Source: PALSA-270 sp963770915 | Lineage (GTDB): Bacteria > Acidobacteriota > Terriglobia > Terriglobales > Acidobacteriaceae | DNA: 64,000 bases | NCBI GenBank assembly: GCA_963770915.1 | Contig: CAVYRG010000001.1 | Coordinates: forward strand, 3,348,001-3,412,000 | Direction of reading: 5' to 3' | In this document: one piece after another, positions 8,936 through 17,439 of the stretch | How the letters are laid out: the number at the start of each line of letters is the position of its first letter | Position numbering within the stretch: the first letter of the stretch is position 1 | Made by a program: the position numbers and the translations under genes | Notes under the pieces: generated by a model | Told to the model about the DNA's origin: nothing | What the model saw: the letters and a program-made list of their open reading frames with translations, nothing else | Database searches by the model: none

Positions 8936-9112
8936 CAAAGGGGTCGTCTACGTCGAAATGCGCGATGGACTTGCCATCTGGGGGGCATTTCCGGTCAATC
9001 CTTCCCCATGTAGAGTAAATCTTCGGTGCTTTCGCTCCTTGCAGGCTCGAACTCTTGCCCAATCCACTTTTGGATAACTAGACTTGCATGATTCAAATAG
9101 GAGGGGTGAGCC

Positions 9113-9718
9113 ATGAAGCTCTCCGTGTTCTGTGGGGTGAGCGTCGACGGCTTTCTTGCCCGGGCGAACCACGCGCTCGATTTTCTGGAGACCGGCGGGC
9201 AGGAGCCGCACGGCTTCGAGGAATTCTATGGCAGCGTTGACGTGGTGGTGATCGGGCGCAAAACTTTCGAAGTCGTGCTGACATTCGGCAAGTGGTTTTA
9301 TGGAAAGAAGCCGGTGGTCGTACTGAGCAGCCGCCCGCTCGATTTCTCTTCGGTCCAAGATGGCGTGGTCGAGCAGATGTCCGGTGAACCCGCCCAAATC
9401 GCGGCGCGGCTCAAGGCACGCGGCTTCAAGCATGTGTATATCGATGGCGGACTCACCATCCAACGATTCCTGGCGGCGGGGTTCATCGACCGCTTGGTGA
9501 TCACGCGAGTGCCAGTGCTGATCGGAGCAGGCATCCCGTTGTTTGGCCCGGTTCCGCGCGACATCAGCCTTCACCTCGTGGCCACGCGCACCTACAAAGG
9601 CGGCCTGGTACAGAGTGAATACGCGGTTGGTGCTACTCGGCGTACCCGAGTCAGGAAGAAACGCACACCGAAACCGCGAAAGAAGATTCCCGCTAGTCGG
9701 AGGCGGCAGTCGAATTGA
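9113..9718 (+). CDS. Dihydrofolate reductase family protein (RibD C-terminal-like)
   Basis: A 201-residue member of the RibD-C/DHFR-like reductase family, probably NADPH-binding. It starts MKLSVFCGVSVDGFLARANH, the usual first strand and SxDG motif. It continues with VVVIGRKTFEVVLTF, PVVVLSSRP, HVYIDGGLTIQRFLAAGFID and ITRVPVLIGAGIPLFG, all typical of this family. AGGAGGGG lies six bases before the ATG. The last 30 residues are an unusual Lys/Arg/Pro-rich tail (RKKRTPKPRKKIPASRRR) not needed for the fold. The substrate is unknown; many such proteins are annotated as deaminase-reductases without evidence. Confidence 0.88.
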   Translation: MKLSVFCGVSVDGFLARANHALDFLETGGQEPHGFEEFYGSVDVVVIGRKTFEVVLTFGKWFYGKKPVVVLSSRPLDFSSVQDGVVEQMSGEPAQIAARLKARGFKHVYIDGGLTIQRFLAAGFIDRLVITRVPVLIGAGIPLFGPVPRDISLHLVATRTYKGGLVQSEYAVGATRRTRVRKKRTPKPRKKIPASRRRQSN

Positions 9719-9752
9719 AAAACGCTGGCACAATGGCGACCCGGTGACAGCT

Positions 9753-10313
9753 ATGGCTCTGGTTGTTTTCCTCCGAGGTGTCAACATCGGCGGACATAGG
9801 ACATTTCGCCCAAGCATCCTTGCAAGACAACTGAGCCGTTACGATGTCGTCAATCTCGGCGCTGCAGGAACCCTTGTCGTTCGGAAACCTGGGTCTCGAA
9901 CAAAGTTCTGTGCTGAATTGCTACGAAGGCTGCCATTCAAGGTGGAGGTTGTGCTCTGCGATGCCCGCGATCTGATCCGCCTGGAGACGGAAAATCCGTT
10001 TGGAGAAAAACCGCCGCGCTCTGATACGGTTCGATTCGTGAGTATCCTGGCGAGAACCGGAGGCCTCCGGGCTGTCCTGCCAGTCACATTTCCTCCCGAG
10101 GGAGAGTGGTTCGTGCGAGTTATCGCGTCGAAAAACCGATTCGTCTTCGGAGTCTACCGTCGCCACATGAAAACGATCGGCTATCTTGGCCAAATCGACA
10201 AGCTGTTTGGGGTGCCGGCAACTACACGCAACTGGAACACAATCCTTGCCGTCGTGCGGCTTTTGAAAAATCACGGAAAGAAAAGCGGCCGACGAAATGC
10301 AATCTCGCGTTGA
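9753..10313 (+). CDS. DUF1697 domain protein
   Basis: A 186-residue protein from the ATG at 9753 (MALVVFLRGVNIGGHRTFRP). The opening FLRGVNIGG and the later NLGAAGTLVVRK, a variant of the usual N-x-x-SGN, mark DUF1697, a family of unknown function. The C-terminal part (KTIGYLGQIDKLFGVPATTRNWNT) also matches. The longer frame beginning at 9543 overlaps the reductase gene in another frame and is not believed. It follows the reductase by 34 bases and could share its transcript. Confidence 0.82.
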   Translation: MALVVFLRGVNIGGHRTFRPSILARQLSRYDVVNLGAAGTLVVRKPGSRTKFCAELLRRLPFKVEVVLCDARDLIRLETENPFGEKPPRSDTVRFVSILARTGGLRAVLPVTFPPEGEWFVRVIASKNRFVFGVYRRHMKTIGYLGQIDKLFGVPATTRNWNTILAVVRLLKNHGKKSGRRNAISR

Positions 10314-10511
10314 CGGAGCCTGCAACGGCGCATGAGACACAATCGCTTCCTACGCCTTGCGGGTGGGTCTATCTTTTGATCGCCGAAGGGTTGAAGTGGT
10401 TCGTGTGTTTTGGGACTTAGGGTTGCCTGCCATCCCGAACAATTCCCCTTCGTTCCAGGCGTAAACTTAACTGGCTCATTTCAGATGCCGCCCTTTTTTT
10501 CGGAGGACTCG

Positions 10512-11009
10512 ATGAAAATTCAACTCAATAGCGACAAGACGATTGCGGTGGACGCCCGCCTGACGCGCTTTGTCGCAGGCAAAGTGAACCGCGTTTTGAG
10601 CAGGTTCACCGAAAGGCTTACGCGGGTGGAGATCCATCTCAGCGACGTCGATAACCGGAAGACGGGCCAAGCGGACAAGCGTTGTCTGATTGAGGTACGC
10701 CCCGCGGGAGCCCGGCCTCTGAGCGTGAGCGCGAAGGCTACGAAGATTGGATCTGCGGTCGGCGAAGCCCTGGGCAAGATGCAACGTTCGCTCACCACAT
10801 TCTTCGGCCGGAGGGGAAGGCCAGCGGCGGCAGTCTCAAGGCGGGTTGTGCCGGCCAAGAAGACGGAGGCCAGGAAGGCCACGCTTGGCACGAAAAAGAA
10901 GGCCACCCTGAAGAAGGATGCGGCCAAGAAACCGACGAAGCTGAGCCCACGGGGCCCCAAAAAGAAGAGGATCTACCAGGCCCGACGAAAACCGTGGCCT
11001 TCCAGATAG
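10512..11009 (+). CDS. Ribosome hibernation factor-like protein (HPF/RaiA domain) with long basic tail
   Basis: A 165-residue protein from the ATG at 10512 behind GGAGG (10502-10506). Residues 1-95 carry the HPF/RaiA beta-alpha fold, with FVAGKVNRVLSRFTERLTRVEIHLSDVDN followed by KRCLIEVRPAGARPLSV and a helix ending LGKMQRSLTTFF. Such domains bind the 30S decoding region and silence ribosomes in stationary phase or stress. Instead of the long-form dimerisation domain there is a tail of about 65 residues dominated by Lys, Ala and Arg (KKTEARKATLGTKKKATLKK). The tail may help RNA binding; this is inference. Confidence 0.85.
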   Translation: MKIQLNSDKTIAVDARLTRFVAGKVNRVLSRFTERLTRVEIHLSDVDNRKTGQADKRCLIEVRPAGARPLSVSAKATKIGSAVGEALGKMQRSLTTFFGRRGRPAAAVSRRVVPAKKTEARKATLGTKKKATLKKDAAKKPTKLSPRGPKKKRIYQARRKPWPSR

Positions 11010-11054
11010 CGGCGCTACACTCGCCTATGGAAAACGGTCCGAGGGAAAAACAAT

Positions 11055-11528
11055 ATGCGCAAGCGCGTGATTTCCAATGTTCCGCAGAGTTCCTCGCCTC
11101 TTGAGCAGGACTGGCTTGACCTGAACAGCACAGCCGTGGTGGAGGTCACATCCGAGGACGACAGCCATCCTGTCGAAGCGGCTCTGCTACCAGACGAGAC
11201 TCGCGGCTGGTGCGCGGCCACCGCAGGAACGCAGACTATCCGGCTAGTGTTCGATAAGCCCCAAATGCTCAGGCGCATCTACCTGGTATTTGAGGAGACC
11301 AAAATGAAGCGTACACAAGAATTTATGGTGCGCTGGTCGGCGGCGGGCGAAAATCCTTACCGCGAGATTTGGCGTCAGCAGTGGAACTTTAGTCCTCCAG
11401 ACACCGTCCGGGAAACGGAGGATCATTCGGTAGAGCTGTCGAATGTCAAAGCGTTGGAACTCGTCATCGTGCCGGACATCAGCGGTGGCGAGGCGCGTGC
11501 GTCCCTGCTGACACTCCGGGTGGCTTGA
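11055..11528 (+). CDS. Hypothetical protein, probable discoidin-like beta-sandwich
   Basis: A 157-residue protein with a strand-rich pattern: VVEVTSEDDSHPVEAALLP, GWCAATAGTQTIRLVFDKPQ, RRIYLVFEETKMKRTQEFMV, then LSNVKALELVIVPDISGG and a closing LLTLRVA. The spacing resembles F5/8 type C (discoidin) or galactose-binding-like domains, where RIYLVFEE-like strands follow a QTIRLVF strand. There is no signal peptide, so it is probably cytoplasmic. It precedes a run of membrane genes, but no functional link is visible. Family assignment is tentative. Confidence 0.6.
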   Translation: MRKRVISNVPQSSSPLEQDWLDLNSTAVVEVTSEDDSHPVEAALLPDETRGWCAATAGTQTIRLVFDKPQMLRRIYLVFEETKMKRTQEFMVRWSAAGENPYREIWRQQWNFSPPDTVRETEDHSVELSNVKALELVIVPDISGGEARASLLTLRVA

Positions 11529-11822
11529 TTCCGACCAACGTCGACGCACTGAAAGCTGCGCGCAGGCTCCGCTGTCGGTCCGGTTCTATGGGTGATCCAA
11601 TTCCGGAAGGGGAAAAGGCTAGGCCAACAAATGGCGGACTCCCGGAGCGCCCCCAATCACCACCAACGGCTCTATGCCGCCCTCGGCATACCCGATTCGG
11701 TCGTCTGTGTTTCGGCCGCAGCCTTGAGCCGGGCTTGATGCCGCTCGCGGAGTATCCTACCGAAGATCCATCTGGCCACAAAATTGTATTTGAGAAATTA
11801 CCCGGGTCCGTAAAGGTCGTAC

Positions 11823-12044
11823 ATGGCTCATATCTCACACCGGCTCTCGAATTCGTTTGAAGGTGCAATTGCGGGCGGAGGCGACCCGGCGACTTCGCCG
11901 TTGTATGTGTTCGGGCCTTTTCTGCAGCTCGTCGTTGTGGCCGGATTCGCTCAGATTACATTTGGGGCAAGCGTTTGGTTGGTCGTGCTGACGGTTGCGG
12001 TGGTTTCCGCCATGTATCGCCAGGTGATCCGCTGGAACGATTAG
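11823..12044 (+). CDS. Small two-helix membrane protein
   Basis: A 73-residue protein. A hydrophilic start (MAHISHRLSNSFEGAIAGGG) is followed by YVFGPFLQLVVVAGFAQITF and VWLVVLTVAVVSAMYRQVIRW, forming two probable membrane helices. It ends 38 bases before the MscS gene and may be cotranscribed with it. The GGGDPATSPLYVFGPFL segment looks conserved, but I cannot name the family. It could be a truncated form of a larger membrane protein, because it stops just after the second helix. The 294 bases before it (11529-11822) hold no convincing gene. Confidence 0.5.
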   Translation: MAHISHRLSNSFEGAIAGGGDPATSPLYVFGPFLQLVVVAGFAQITFGASVWLVVLTVAVVSAMYRQVIRWND

Positions 12045-12082
12045 CGCTATCAAGCTTGAGGAGCATAACTTAAGGAGACTTT

Positions 12083-13015
12083 ATGCAGGAACAAATCAAG
12101 CGCTGGCTGTTTGACCCCACGGTGGGAAGGCTGGTAGCGGCAGTTGTGGGCTTGGTCATCATCTTCGCGGTCAGTCGTCTGGCCCGCCGCTCATTAAGCC
12201 GCCATGTCACCGGTGCCGACACCCGTTACCGGGTACGGAAGTTCGTCACATTCCTGTCGTATGCACTGAGCATCGCTTTGTTGGCCACGATTTTCAGTGA
12301 TCGACTGGGCGGCTTGACGGTGGCGTTTGGAGTTGCCGGCGCCGGGGTCGCATTCGCGCTGCAAGAAGTCATCGTCAGCGTCGCCGGGTGGGTGGCCGTC
12401 TCCTTTGGTAACTTCTATTCCCCGGGAGACCGGGTGCAAATGGGCGGCGTGCGCGGGGATGTTATCGATATTGGCGTGTTACGCACGACGCTGATGGAGG
12501 TAGGCCAATGGGTGAACGGCGATCTCTACAATGGCCGGATCGTACGCATTGCGAACAGCGTCATCTTCAAGGATCCGGTCTTTAATTATTCGGCGGACTT
12601 CCCATTCCTGTGGGACGAGATTACCGTGCCCGTCCGGTATGGATCCGACTGGGAGTACACGAGAAATAATCTGGAGGCGATCGTCAACGAGGTTTGCCGC
12701 GATTACGCGGTGGAGTCGCGGGAAGCCTGGGAACGCGCCGTCAACAAATACCGGCTCGAACCAGCCCGCATTGAACCGATGATCACGCTCGCAGCCAATG
12801 ATAACTGGATCGAGTTCACGGCACGCTACATCGTAGATTATCGGAAACGGCGGTTCGTGAAAGACCGTCTCTTCACCCGGATTCTGGAAGAAGTGGACAA
12901 ATCCAATAACAAGATTCGGCTGGCTTCCGCAACCTTCGAACTGGTGAACATTCCTCGGTTAAACGTTCAATTCGCTGAAGGCAAGGGAGGAATTGATCCC
13001 CAGTATGTTCCCTAG
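12083..13015 (+). CDS. MscS family mechanosensitive ion channel
   Basis: A 310-residue small-conductance mechanosensitive channel-like protein of the inner membrane. Residues about 14-32 and 50-70 are membrane helices. The pore helix is LTVAFGVAGAGVAFALQEVI, the Gly/Ala-rich TM3 signature, followed by the beta domain with GNFYSPGDRVQMGGVRGDVI and IGVLRTTLMEV. A large C-terminal cytoplasmic domain includes RIVRIANSVIFKDPVFNYS. TAAGGAGA is well placed before the ATG. It is followed after 25 bases by an antiporter gene, suggesting a shared role in ion and osmotic balance. A second MscS gene is at 20629. Confidence 0.92.
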   Translation: MQEQIKRWLFDPTVGRLVAAVVGLVIIFAVSRLARRSLSRHVTGADTRYRVRKFVTFLSYALSIALLATIFSDRLGGLTVAFGVAGAGVAFALQEVIVSVAGWVAVSFGNFYSPGDRVQMGGVRGDVIDIGVLRTTLMEVGQWVNGDLYNGRIVRIANSVIFKDPVFNYSADFPFLWDEITVPVRYGSDWEYTRNNLEAIVNEVCRDYAVESREAWERAVNKYRLEPARIEPMITLAANDNWIEFTARYIVDYRKRRFVKDRLFTRILEEVDKSNNKIRLASATFELVNIPRLNVQFAEGKGGIDPQYVP

Positions 13016-13040
13016 TTTGCGGGGACGGTCCTAAACCACG

Positions 13041-14294
13041 ATGGATCTCACTCTATTCTTCGGCCTCCTGGGCGGCTTGATCGTATTGGCCTTCATCGCC
13101 AATCGCCTGTTCCGCCACACCCGAATACCCGACCTGGTGGTACTGATTGTCGTCGGCCTTCTGATCGGGCCCGTCTTTCACTGGGTTGACGTCGAACAGT
13201 TCAAGCCTGTAACTCAGGCCTTTGGCACTCTGGCGTTGATTGTGATCCTGTTCGAGGGTGGACTTGAGCTCAAGCTTCGAGAAACCATCAAACACTTTCC
13301 CGGCGCTTTGCTGTTGGCGTTACTGAGCTATTTCTTGACCGTTGGGCTGGTCGCGGTGGTCATGGCCTACAGTCTGCGCCTGCCGGCGATTTCAGCCTTG
13401 CTGATCGGTGCGGTTGTTGGCTGCACCAGCAGTTCCATGGTTCTGCCGATTCTGCAGCAGATGCAGATCGCGGATGCCACCAGAGTAACGCTGCTGCTCG
13501 AAGCCTCGCTGGGCGACGTTTTGGCTGTGCTTACCGCGGAAAGTCTGGTCAATATGCACACCGGCTTTGCCTTCCAGTCTTTACTCGTGAATCTGAGCCG
13601 TGAGGTCGGGGTGCCCTTGCTGCTCGGGGTCGTGGCCGGGGTGATATGGTCACGCCTCTTGCCGCATCTTTCGGAAGAGCGCTTCTGGCATGTGCTCACG
13701 TTTGGTGTCGTGCTTTGCTTGTATGCCGGCAGTCGAGCGCTTCATGGCAGCGGCCTCATCGCAGTTCTGGTATTCGGATTGACGCTGGCCAACGTTTCCA
13801 GCGTTCTCCGGCCTTTGATCGAGAGCGCGGAAGAGCTCGGGGTTGCGCCGGGCCAGGAGCATCTCCCAATCCTTACGTTTCATTCCGAGCTGGCTTTTCT
13901 GTTGCGCACTTTCTTCTTCGCCCTGCTCGGCGTGGTGATGGAATTCGTGACCCCTCGCTATCTTCTGCCGACGGCGGGAATTTTGGGCGCGATTCTGTTG
14001 GGGCGATGGCTTGCGGCCGTCGTCAGCCGTTGGTCCCGGCATCAAATACCGGACGATGAACGAGAGTTGATCATTTGGGTCTTGCCGCGCGGATTGATCA
14101 CCGCTGTCCTGGCCATCCAGGTGGTCGAGGTCAGGGGCGCGGAATTCGCCTTCTTGCCGGCAGTCGCCTTTGCTGTGATCCTTGCTACAAACCTGATCGT
14201 GATCGTGGGGAGCGTGAGGTCCAAGAAAACGCTTCCCGGGGACAAGGCCGCCCTGCAGCAAAAGCGAGCGAACGTGGTCGTCTCCACAAGTTAA
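13041..14294 (+). CDS. Cation:proton antiporter (CPA superfamily)
   Basis: A 417-residue polytopic membrane protein with about 12 helices, probably exchanging Na+ or K+ for H+. Conserved features include RIPDLVVLIVVGLLIGPVF near residue 30, the LIVILFEGGLELKLRETIKH segment typical of CPA antiporters, GAVVGCTSSSMVLPILQQ, EASLGDVLAVLTA with the acidic residue of the ion site, and WVLPRGLITAVLAIQV near the end. No C-terminal RCK/TrkA domain is attached, only a short polar tail. It lies 25 bases after the MscS gene. Ion specificity cannot be read from the sequence. Confidence 0.9.
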   Translation: MDLTLFFGLLGGLIVLAFIANRLFRHTRIPDLVVLIVVGLLIGPVFHWVDVEQFKPVTQAFGTLALIVILFEGGLELKLRETIKHFPGALLLALLSYFLTVGLVAVVMAYSLRLPAISALLIGAVVGCTSSSMVLPILQQMQIADATRVTLLLEASLGDVLAVLTAESLVNMHTGFAFQSLLVNLSREVGVPLLLGVVAGVIWSRLLPHLSEERFWHVLTFGVVLCLYAGSRALHGSGLIAVLVFGLTLANVSSVLRPLIESAEELGVAPGQEHLPILTFHSELAFLLRTFFFALLGVVMEFVTPRYLLPTAGILGAILLGRWLAAVVSRWSRHQIPDDERELIIWVLPRGLITAVLAIQVVEVRGAEFAFLPAVAFAVILATNLIVIVGSVRSKKTLPGDKAALQQKRANVVVSTS

Positions 14295-14340
14295 GTGTCA
14301 CACTGCGCAAGGTTGCCGTTTGCGCGTGCGGAGGTTATTC

Positions 14341-16161
14341 CTGTCCAACCCTATTGAAGACTACGCTCTGATCGGCGACTGCCACACCGCCGCTCTGGTT
14401 TCGAAGCAGGGATCGATCGATTGGCTCTGCTTCCCGCACTTTGATTCCGCCGCTTGTTTTGCGGCGCTGCTGGGAACCCCTGAACACGGCCACTGGTCCA
14501 TTTCACCGGTGGAACCCATTCGAATGGCTCGTCGCCGCTATCGCGAAGGCACTTTGATTCTTGAAACTGAATTCCAGACAGACAGTGGTTCGGTCCTGCT
14601 GGTGGATTGCATGACACCCCGCAACGACGTACCGGAACTTCTGCGGGTGGTCGTTGGCAAACGCGGACAGGTCTCGATGAAGTTGGAACTGGTGATTCGA
14701 TTCGACTACGGGTCTGTAATTCCTTGGGTAACCCGCACGGCCCACGGCATCTCGGCGATCGCGGGTCCGGACATGCTCAGTCTGCGTACGCAGGTCCCGC
14801 TTCGCGGGGAAAACTTCAAAACCGTAGCTGAATTCACGGTAAAGGAAGGACAGAGAGTGCCCTTTGATCTCACCTGGTATCCCTCGCAACGCAGTGAGCC
14901 TTCGCCGCTGAATGTCGAGAATGAGGTTCAGAACACGGAGAAGTGGTGGAGAGAATGGTCGGATCGCTGTTCGTATCAGGGGAGGTGGCATGACGCAGTG
15001 CTGCGGTCGCTCATTACACTGAAGGCCTTGACGTTTTCGCCGACTGGAGCAATCGCCGCCGCGCCCACGACCTCACTGCCCGAGCTGATTGGCGGAGTTC
15101 GCAATTGGGATTACCGTTTCTGCTGGGTGCGGGACGCCACACTTACGCTCCATGCCCTACTCAACGCCGGATATCTCGATGAGGCCCGAGCTTGGCGGGA
15201 ATGGCTTCTGCGCGCGGTAGCCGGAAGCCCTTCCGAACTGAATATCGTTTACGGACTCCGGGGTGAACGCAGGCTCACGGAACTCGAACTCCCGTGGTTG
15301 CCAGGGTACGAGGGCTCGAAGCCTGTGCGCACCGGCAATGCCGCCTACAAGCAGTTCCAGTTGGATATTTTTGGCGAAGTTGCGAATACTCTCTTTCAGT
15401 GCCGGCAAGCAGGACTTGAACCGCACCAGGGAATGAGTGAGGGTGTGACGCAAGCCCTCCTGCAATTTCTTGAGACGGGATGGGAACGGCCCGACGAGGG
15501 CATCTGGGAAATGCGGGGGCCACGCCGCCATTTTACTCATTCCAAGGTGATGGCTTGGGTGGCCCTTGATCGCGCGGTTCAGTCCATCGAGCGCGGATGG
15601 TTTTCTGGAAACATCACGCGCTGGCGCGCGCTACGGAATAAGATCCACGACCAGGTTTGCGACGAGGGCTTCGATGTCGAACTGAATTCGTTTGTGCAGT
15701 ATTACGGCTCCCGGCATCTCGATGCCAGTCTCCTCATGATTCCGCTGGTCGGCTTTCTCCCTGCCGACGATGCCCGGGTGCTGGGAACCGTCAAAGCGAT
15801 CGAAAACCAGCTTATGCAAGACGGCTTTGTTGCCCGCTATACCGTAGATCCGTCGGTTGACGGCATGCCCCATGGCGAAGGCCAATTTCTCGCCTGCTCG
15901 TTCTGGTTGGCGGACAACTATGGGTTGCAAGGCCGTCAGGAGGAAGCGGAGCACTTATTTGCACGGCTGCTCGACATTCGCAATGACGTCGGACTGCTCT
16001 CCGAAGAATACGATCCGGTTGCAAAACACCTCTTGGGCAACTTCCCGCAGGCATTTTCCCACGTCGGGCTGGTGAACACGGCGTTCAATCTTTCTCTCGG
16101 CATTCGCCGCATCGGCCCGGCTGCCGCGCAAGAGTCGCCCCGCGACCGGCTCATCCCATAG
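14341..16161 (+). CDS. Glycoside hydrolase family 15 protein (glucoamylase/trehalase type)
   Basis: A cytoplasmic alpha-glucan or trehalose-hydrolysing enzyme of about 606 residues. The N-terminal beta domain starts SNPIEDYALIGDCHTAALVS and GSIDWLCFPHFDSAACFAAL. The catalytic (alpha/alpha)6 barrel has GVRNWDYRFCWVRDATLTLH, which holds the conserved acid region, and later LLSEEYDPVAKHLLGNFPQA with the second catalytic Glu. Length fits the family. The start is uncertain: GGAGG at 14330-14334 favours a CTG at 14341, while TTG at 14320 and GTG at 14326 are also in frame. A hairpin terminator follows 18 bases after the stop. It may provide glucose from storage or osmolyte sugars next to osmotic-stress genes. 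Confidence 0.9.
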   Translation: MSNPIEDYALIGDCHTAALVSKQGSIDWLCFPHFDSAACFAALLGTPEHGHWSISPVEPIRMARRRYREGTLILETEFQTDSGSVLLVDCMTPRNDVPELLRVVVGKRGQVSMKLELVIRFDYGSVIPWVTRTAHGISAIAGPDMLSLRTQVPLRGENFKTVAEFTVKEGQRVPFDLTWYPSQRSEPSPLNVENEVQNTEKWWREWSDRCSYQGRWHDAVLRSLITLKALTFSPTGAIAAAPTTSLPELIGGVRNWDYRFCWVRDATLTLHALLNAGYLDEARAWREWLLRAVAGSPSELNIVYGLRGERRLTELELPWLPGYEGSKPVRTGNAAYKQFQLDIFGEVANTLFQCRQAGLEPHQGMSEGVTQALLQFLETGWERPDEGIWEMRGPRRHFTHSKVMAWVALDRAVQSIERGWFSGNITRWRALRNKIHDQVCDEGFDVELNSFVQYYGSRHLDASLLMIPLVGFLPADDARVLGTVKAIENQLMQDGFVARYTVDPSVDGMPHGEGQFLACSFWLADNYGLQGRQEEAEHLFARLLDIRNDVGLLSEEYDPVAKHLLGNFPQAFSHVGLVNTAFNLSLGIRRIGPAAAQESPRDRLIP

Positions 16162-16178
16162 CCCAGACAAAAGGAAAA

Positions 16179-16194
16179 GGCCCCGGGCGGGGCC
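16179..16194. terminator. Bidirectional rho-independent terminator
   Basis: GGCCCC, loop GGGC and GGGGCC form a 6-bp GC stem between two convergent genes. On the plus strand TCTTGCTTC follows. On the minus strand a much better T run (TTTTCCTTTT) follows, so it should end the monooxygenase transcript especially well. Confidence 0.75.
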
Positions 16195-16234
16195 TCTTGC
16201 TTCGGATTGCAGCGCTGCAGTCGGTGGGAACGGA

Positions 16235-16549
16235 CTAAGCTGCCACCGCCAGAGTCGACGTGGCGACCTCGTAGGTCTCGACTCTCGGAGCTTCCTGAAT
16301 TACCGAATTCAGTTTCTCCACCAGCTTCGGGAACGCTGTGTTGTGGTACATCTCGGCGTTCTTGCGGTCATCCCAGAAGCTGATCGCGAGCACCCGGTTG
16401 TTGTCCACCAGGGTCAGTTCATCCTGGAAACCCTTCTGCTGCCGAAGAACCGGCAGGATCTGCGACTCGAACAACTGGACGAACTCTTTCTGTTTCCCAT
16501 CCTTCAGATGGATGTGCACATTGCGAGTGATTTTCAATGGATTTTCCAA
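16235..16549 (-). CDS. Antibiotic biosynthesis monooxygenase (ABM) domain protein
   Basis: A 104-residue ferredoxin-fold protein of the ABM/dimeric alpha-beta-barrel family. Visible elements are NVHIHLKDGKQKEFVQLF, the helix to QILPVLRQQKGFQDELTLVD, NNRVLAISFWDDRKNAEMYH and YEVATSTLAVA. Members act as small oxygenases, haem-degrading enzymes or simply structural dimers, and nothing here fixes the substrate. It stands alone, convergent with the GH15 gene. An extended dyad at 16625-16676, about 75 bases before the start, is a candidate operator for it. Confidence 0.82.
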   Translation of the reverse strand: MENPLKITRNVHIHLKDGKQKEFVQLFESQILPVLRQQKGFQDELTLVDNNRVLAISFWDDRKNAEMYHNTAFPKLVEKLNSVIQEAPRVETYEVATSTLAVAA

Positions 16550-16624
16550 ATCTCCCTGGCGAGATGACGGCCGTTATGAAGACACTTCTCTCCCGGCGAA
16601 GGCAGGGGTGCGACGCCGCTTCTA

Positions 16625-16676
16625 AGACCTATATGGTTTGTTTTCTATAACTTAAGTATAGCAAACCGATGGGTCT
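16625..16676. promoter_or_regulatory. Extended dyad, candidate operator
   Basis: Nested inverted repeats share one centre: AGACC (16625-16629) with GGTCT (16672-16676), GGTTTG (16635-16640) with CAAACC (16662-16667, approximately), and CTATA (16645-16649) with TATAG (16657-16661) around CTTAAG (16651-16656). It lies upstream of the ABM gene, and its AT-rich centre could include the promoter. The rest of 16550-16909 holds no gene I can support. The regulator is unknown; the dyad shape would suit a dimeric winged-HTH repressor. Confidence 0.45.
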
Positions 16677-16909
16677 AAGTCAAGGCTCTTCAGTCGTCCA
16701 ACTCGTGAAGGAAAACCCTTTCGACAGAGCACCGCTCGATTTTCATTTGGGAGTTCGGTTCCACCATTGCGGAACGTATCGGGTCGCCGGGAGCGTGTGA
16801 GAGATCGTCAACCGAACGAATCGACCTGGTTCGCTGAACTCGGTCCGGAACCGCGGAATTCGCGGGTGCGGCAGAAGTTTGGTCAACCTACACCGACGCC
16901 GTCAAGCCG

Positions 16910-17116
16910 TTATCTGGGTTTGGTCGACTTCCGTCGACCGACAGGTGGCGGATGGGCGCTCTGACGATGGATTCGCAATGCGGAAGCGGTCTTGAATGTC
17001 CGGCAGCAGAGACGGCATTTGAATTTGCGGCCGAATTTGGAGAGCATCGAGTCCTCCACGGCGAAAAGCACCACCCGCTTCTCTCCATCATCCCACATTT
17101 TTTCCATGAACTCCAT
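16910..17116 (-). CDS. Small classical C2H2 zinc-finger protein
   Basis: A 68-residue protein starting MEFMEKMWDDGEKRVVLFAV. Residues about 34-55 read CRLCCRTFKTASALRIHRQS followed by AH, which fits C-x2-C-x3-F-x5-L-x2-H-x4-H exactly, the classical TFIIIA-type finger. The bacterial Ros/MucR type usually has a shorter loop. A basic tail follows (RRKSTKPR). The finger suggests sequence-specific DNA binding, or a protein contact, by a single finger with basic flanks. It stands alone; the opposite-strand frame over the same region lacks features. I am sure of the motif and less sure that the gene is expressed. Confidence 0.6.
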   Translation of the reverse strand: MEFMEKMWDDGEKRVVLFAVEDSMLSKFGRKFKCRLCCRTFKTASALRIHRQSAHPPPVGRRKSTKPR

Positions 17117-17439
17117 GCAGTTGATCGTGGCAGATCGATAAATCCGAAATTTCAGAGCTGCTTACCTGGGATCTTCCAACAAGGTTCGCATGAACTCATC
17201 AGCTATGCGGCAGCGCGCAGTGGAATTTCTTAGCCTTTGCGTTGGACTGGCGGCGTGCGAAGAAAGTGCAACCGGAAAGCGGACACTGGGAAAGAGAAGC
17301 GAGATGCGAGTTCAAATCCATCGCGATAACAATAGGCAATCAAGGTGGTAGAGGGGCGATAAAAAATGTAAAAGAGGAATATTCCCACAAACAACCGGGC
17401 TCGATCCTGGCGCAAGTTTACCTAAGCGGAGCCCCGAGA
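17117..17439. other. Intergenic region without a gene
   Basis: About 320 bases between the zinc-finger gene and the small basic protein gene. Short frames on both strands have no recognisable product. A GAGTTCAAATCC stretch resembles a tRNA T loop, but its stems do not pair. Confidence 0.5.

Noticed and set aside
9543..9752. Upstream extension of the DUF1697 gene
   Set aside because: It overlaps the reductase gene in another frame. The family homology begins at the Met at 9753.
11525..11860. 111-codon plus-strand frame
   Set aside because: Pro/Arg-rich with no pattern and no ribosome site, and it overlaps the next credible start.
17300..17325. tRNA-like T arm (GAGTTCAAATCC)
   Set aside because: The stems do not pair and no acceptor or anticodon arms can be built around it.
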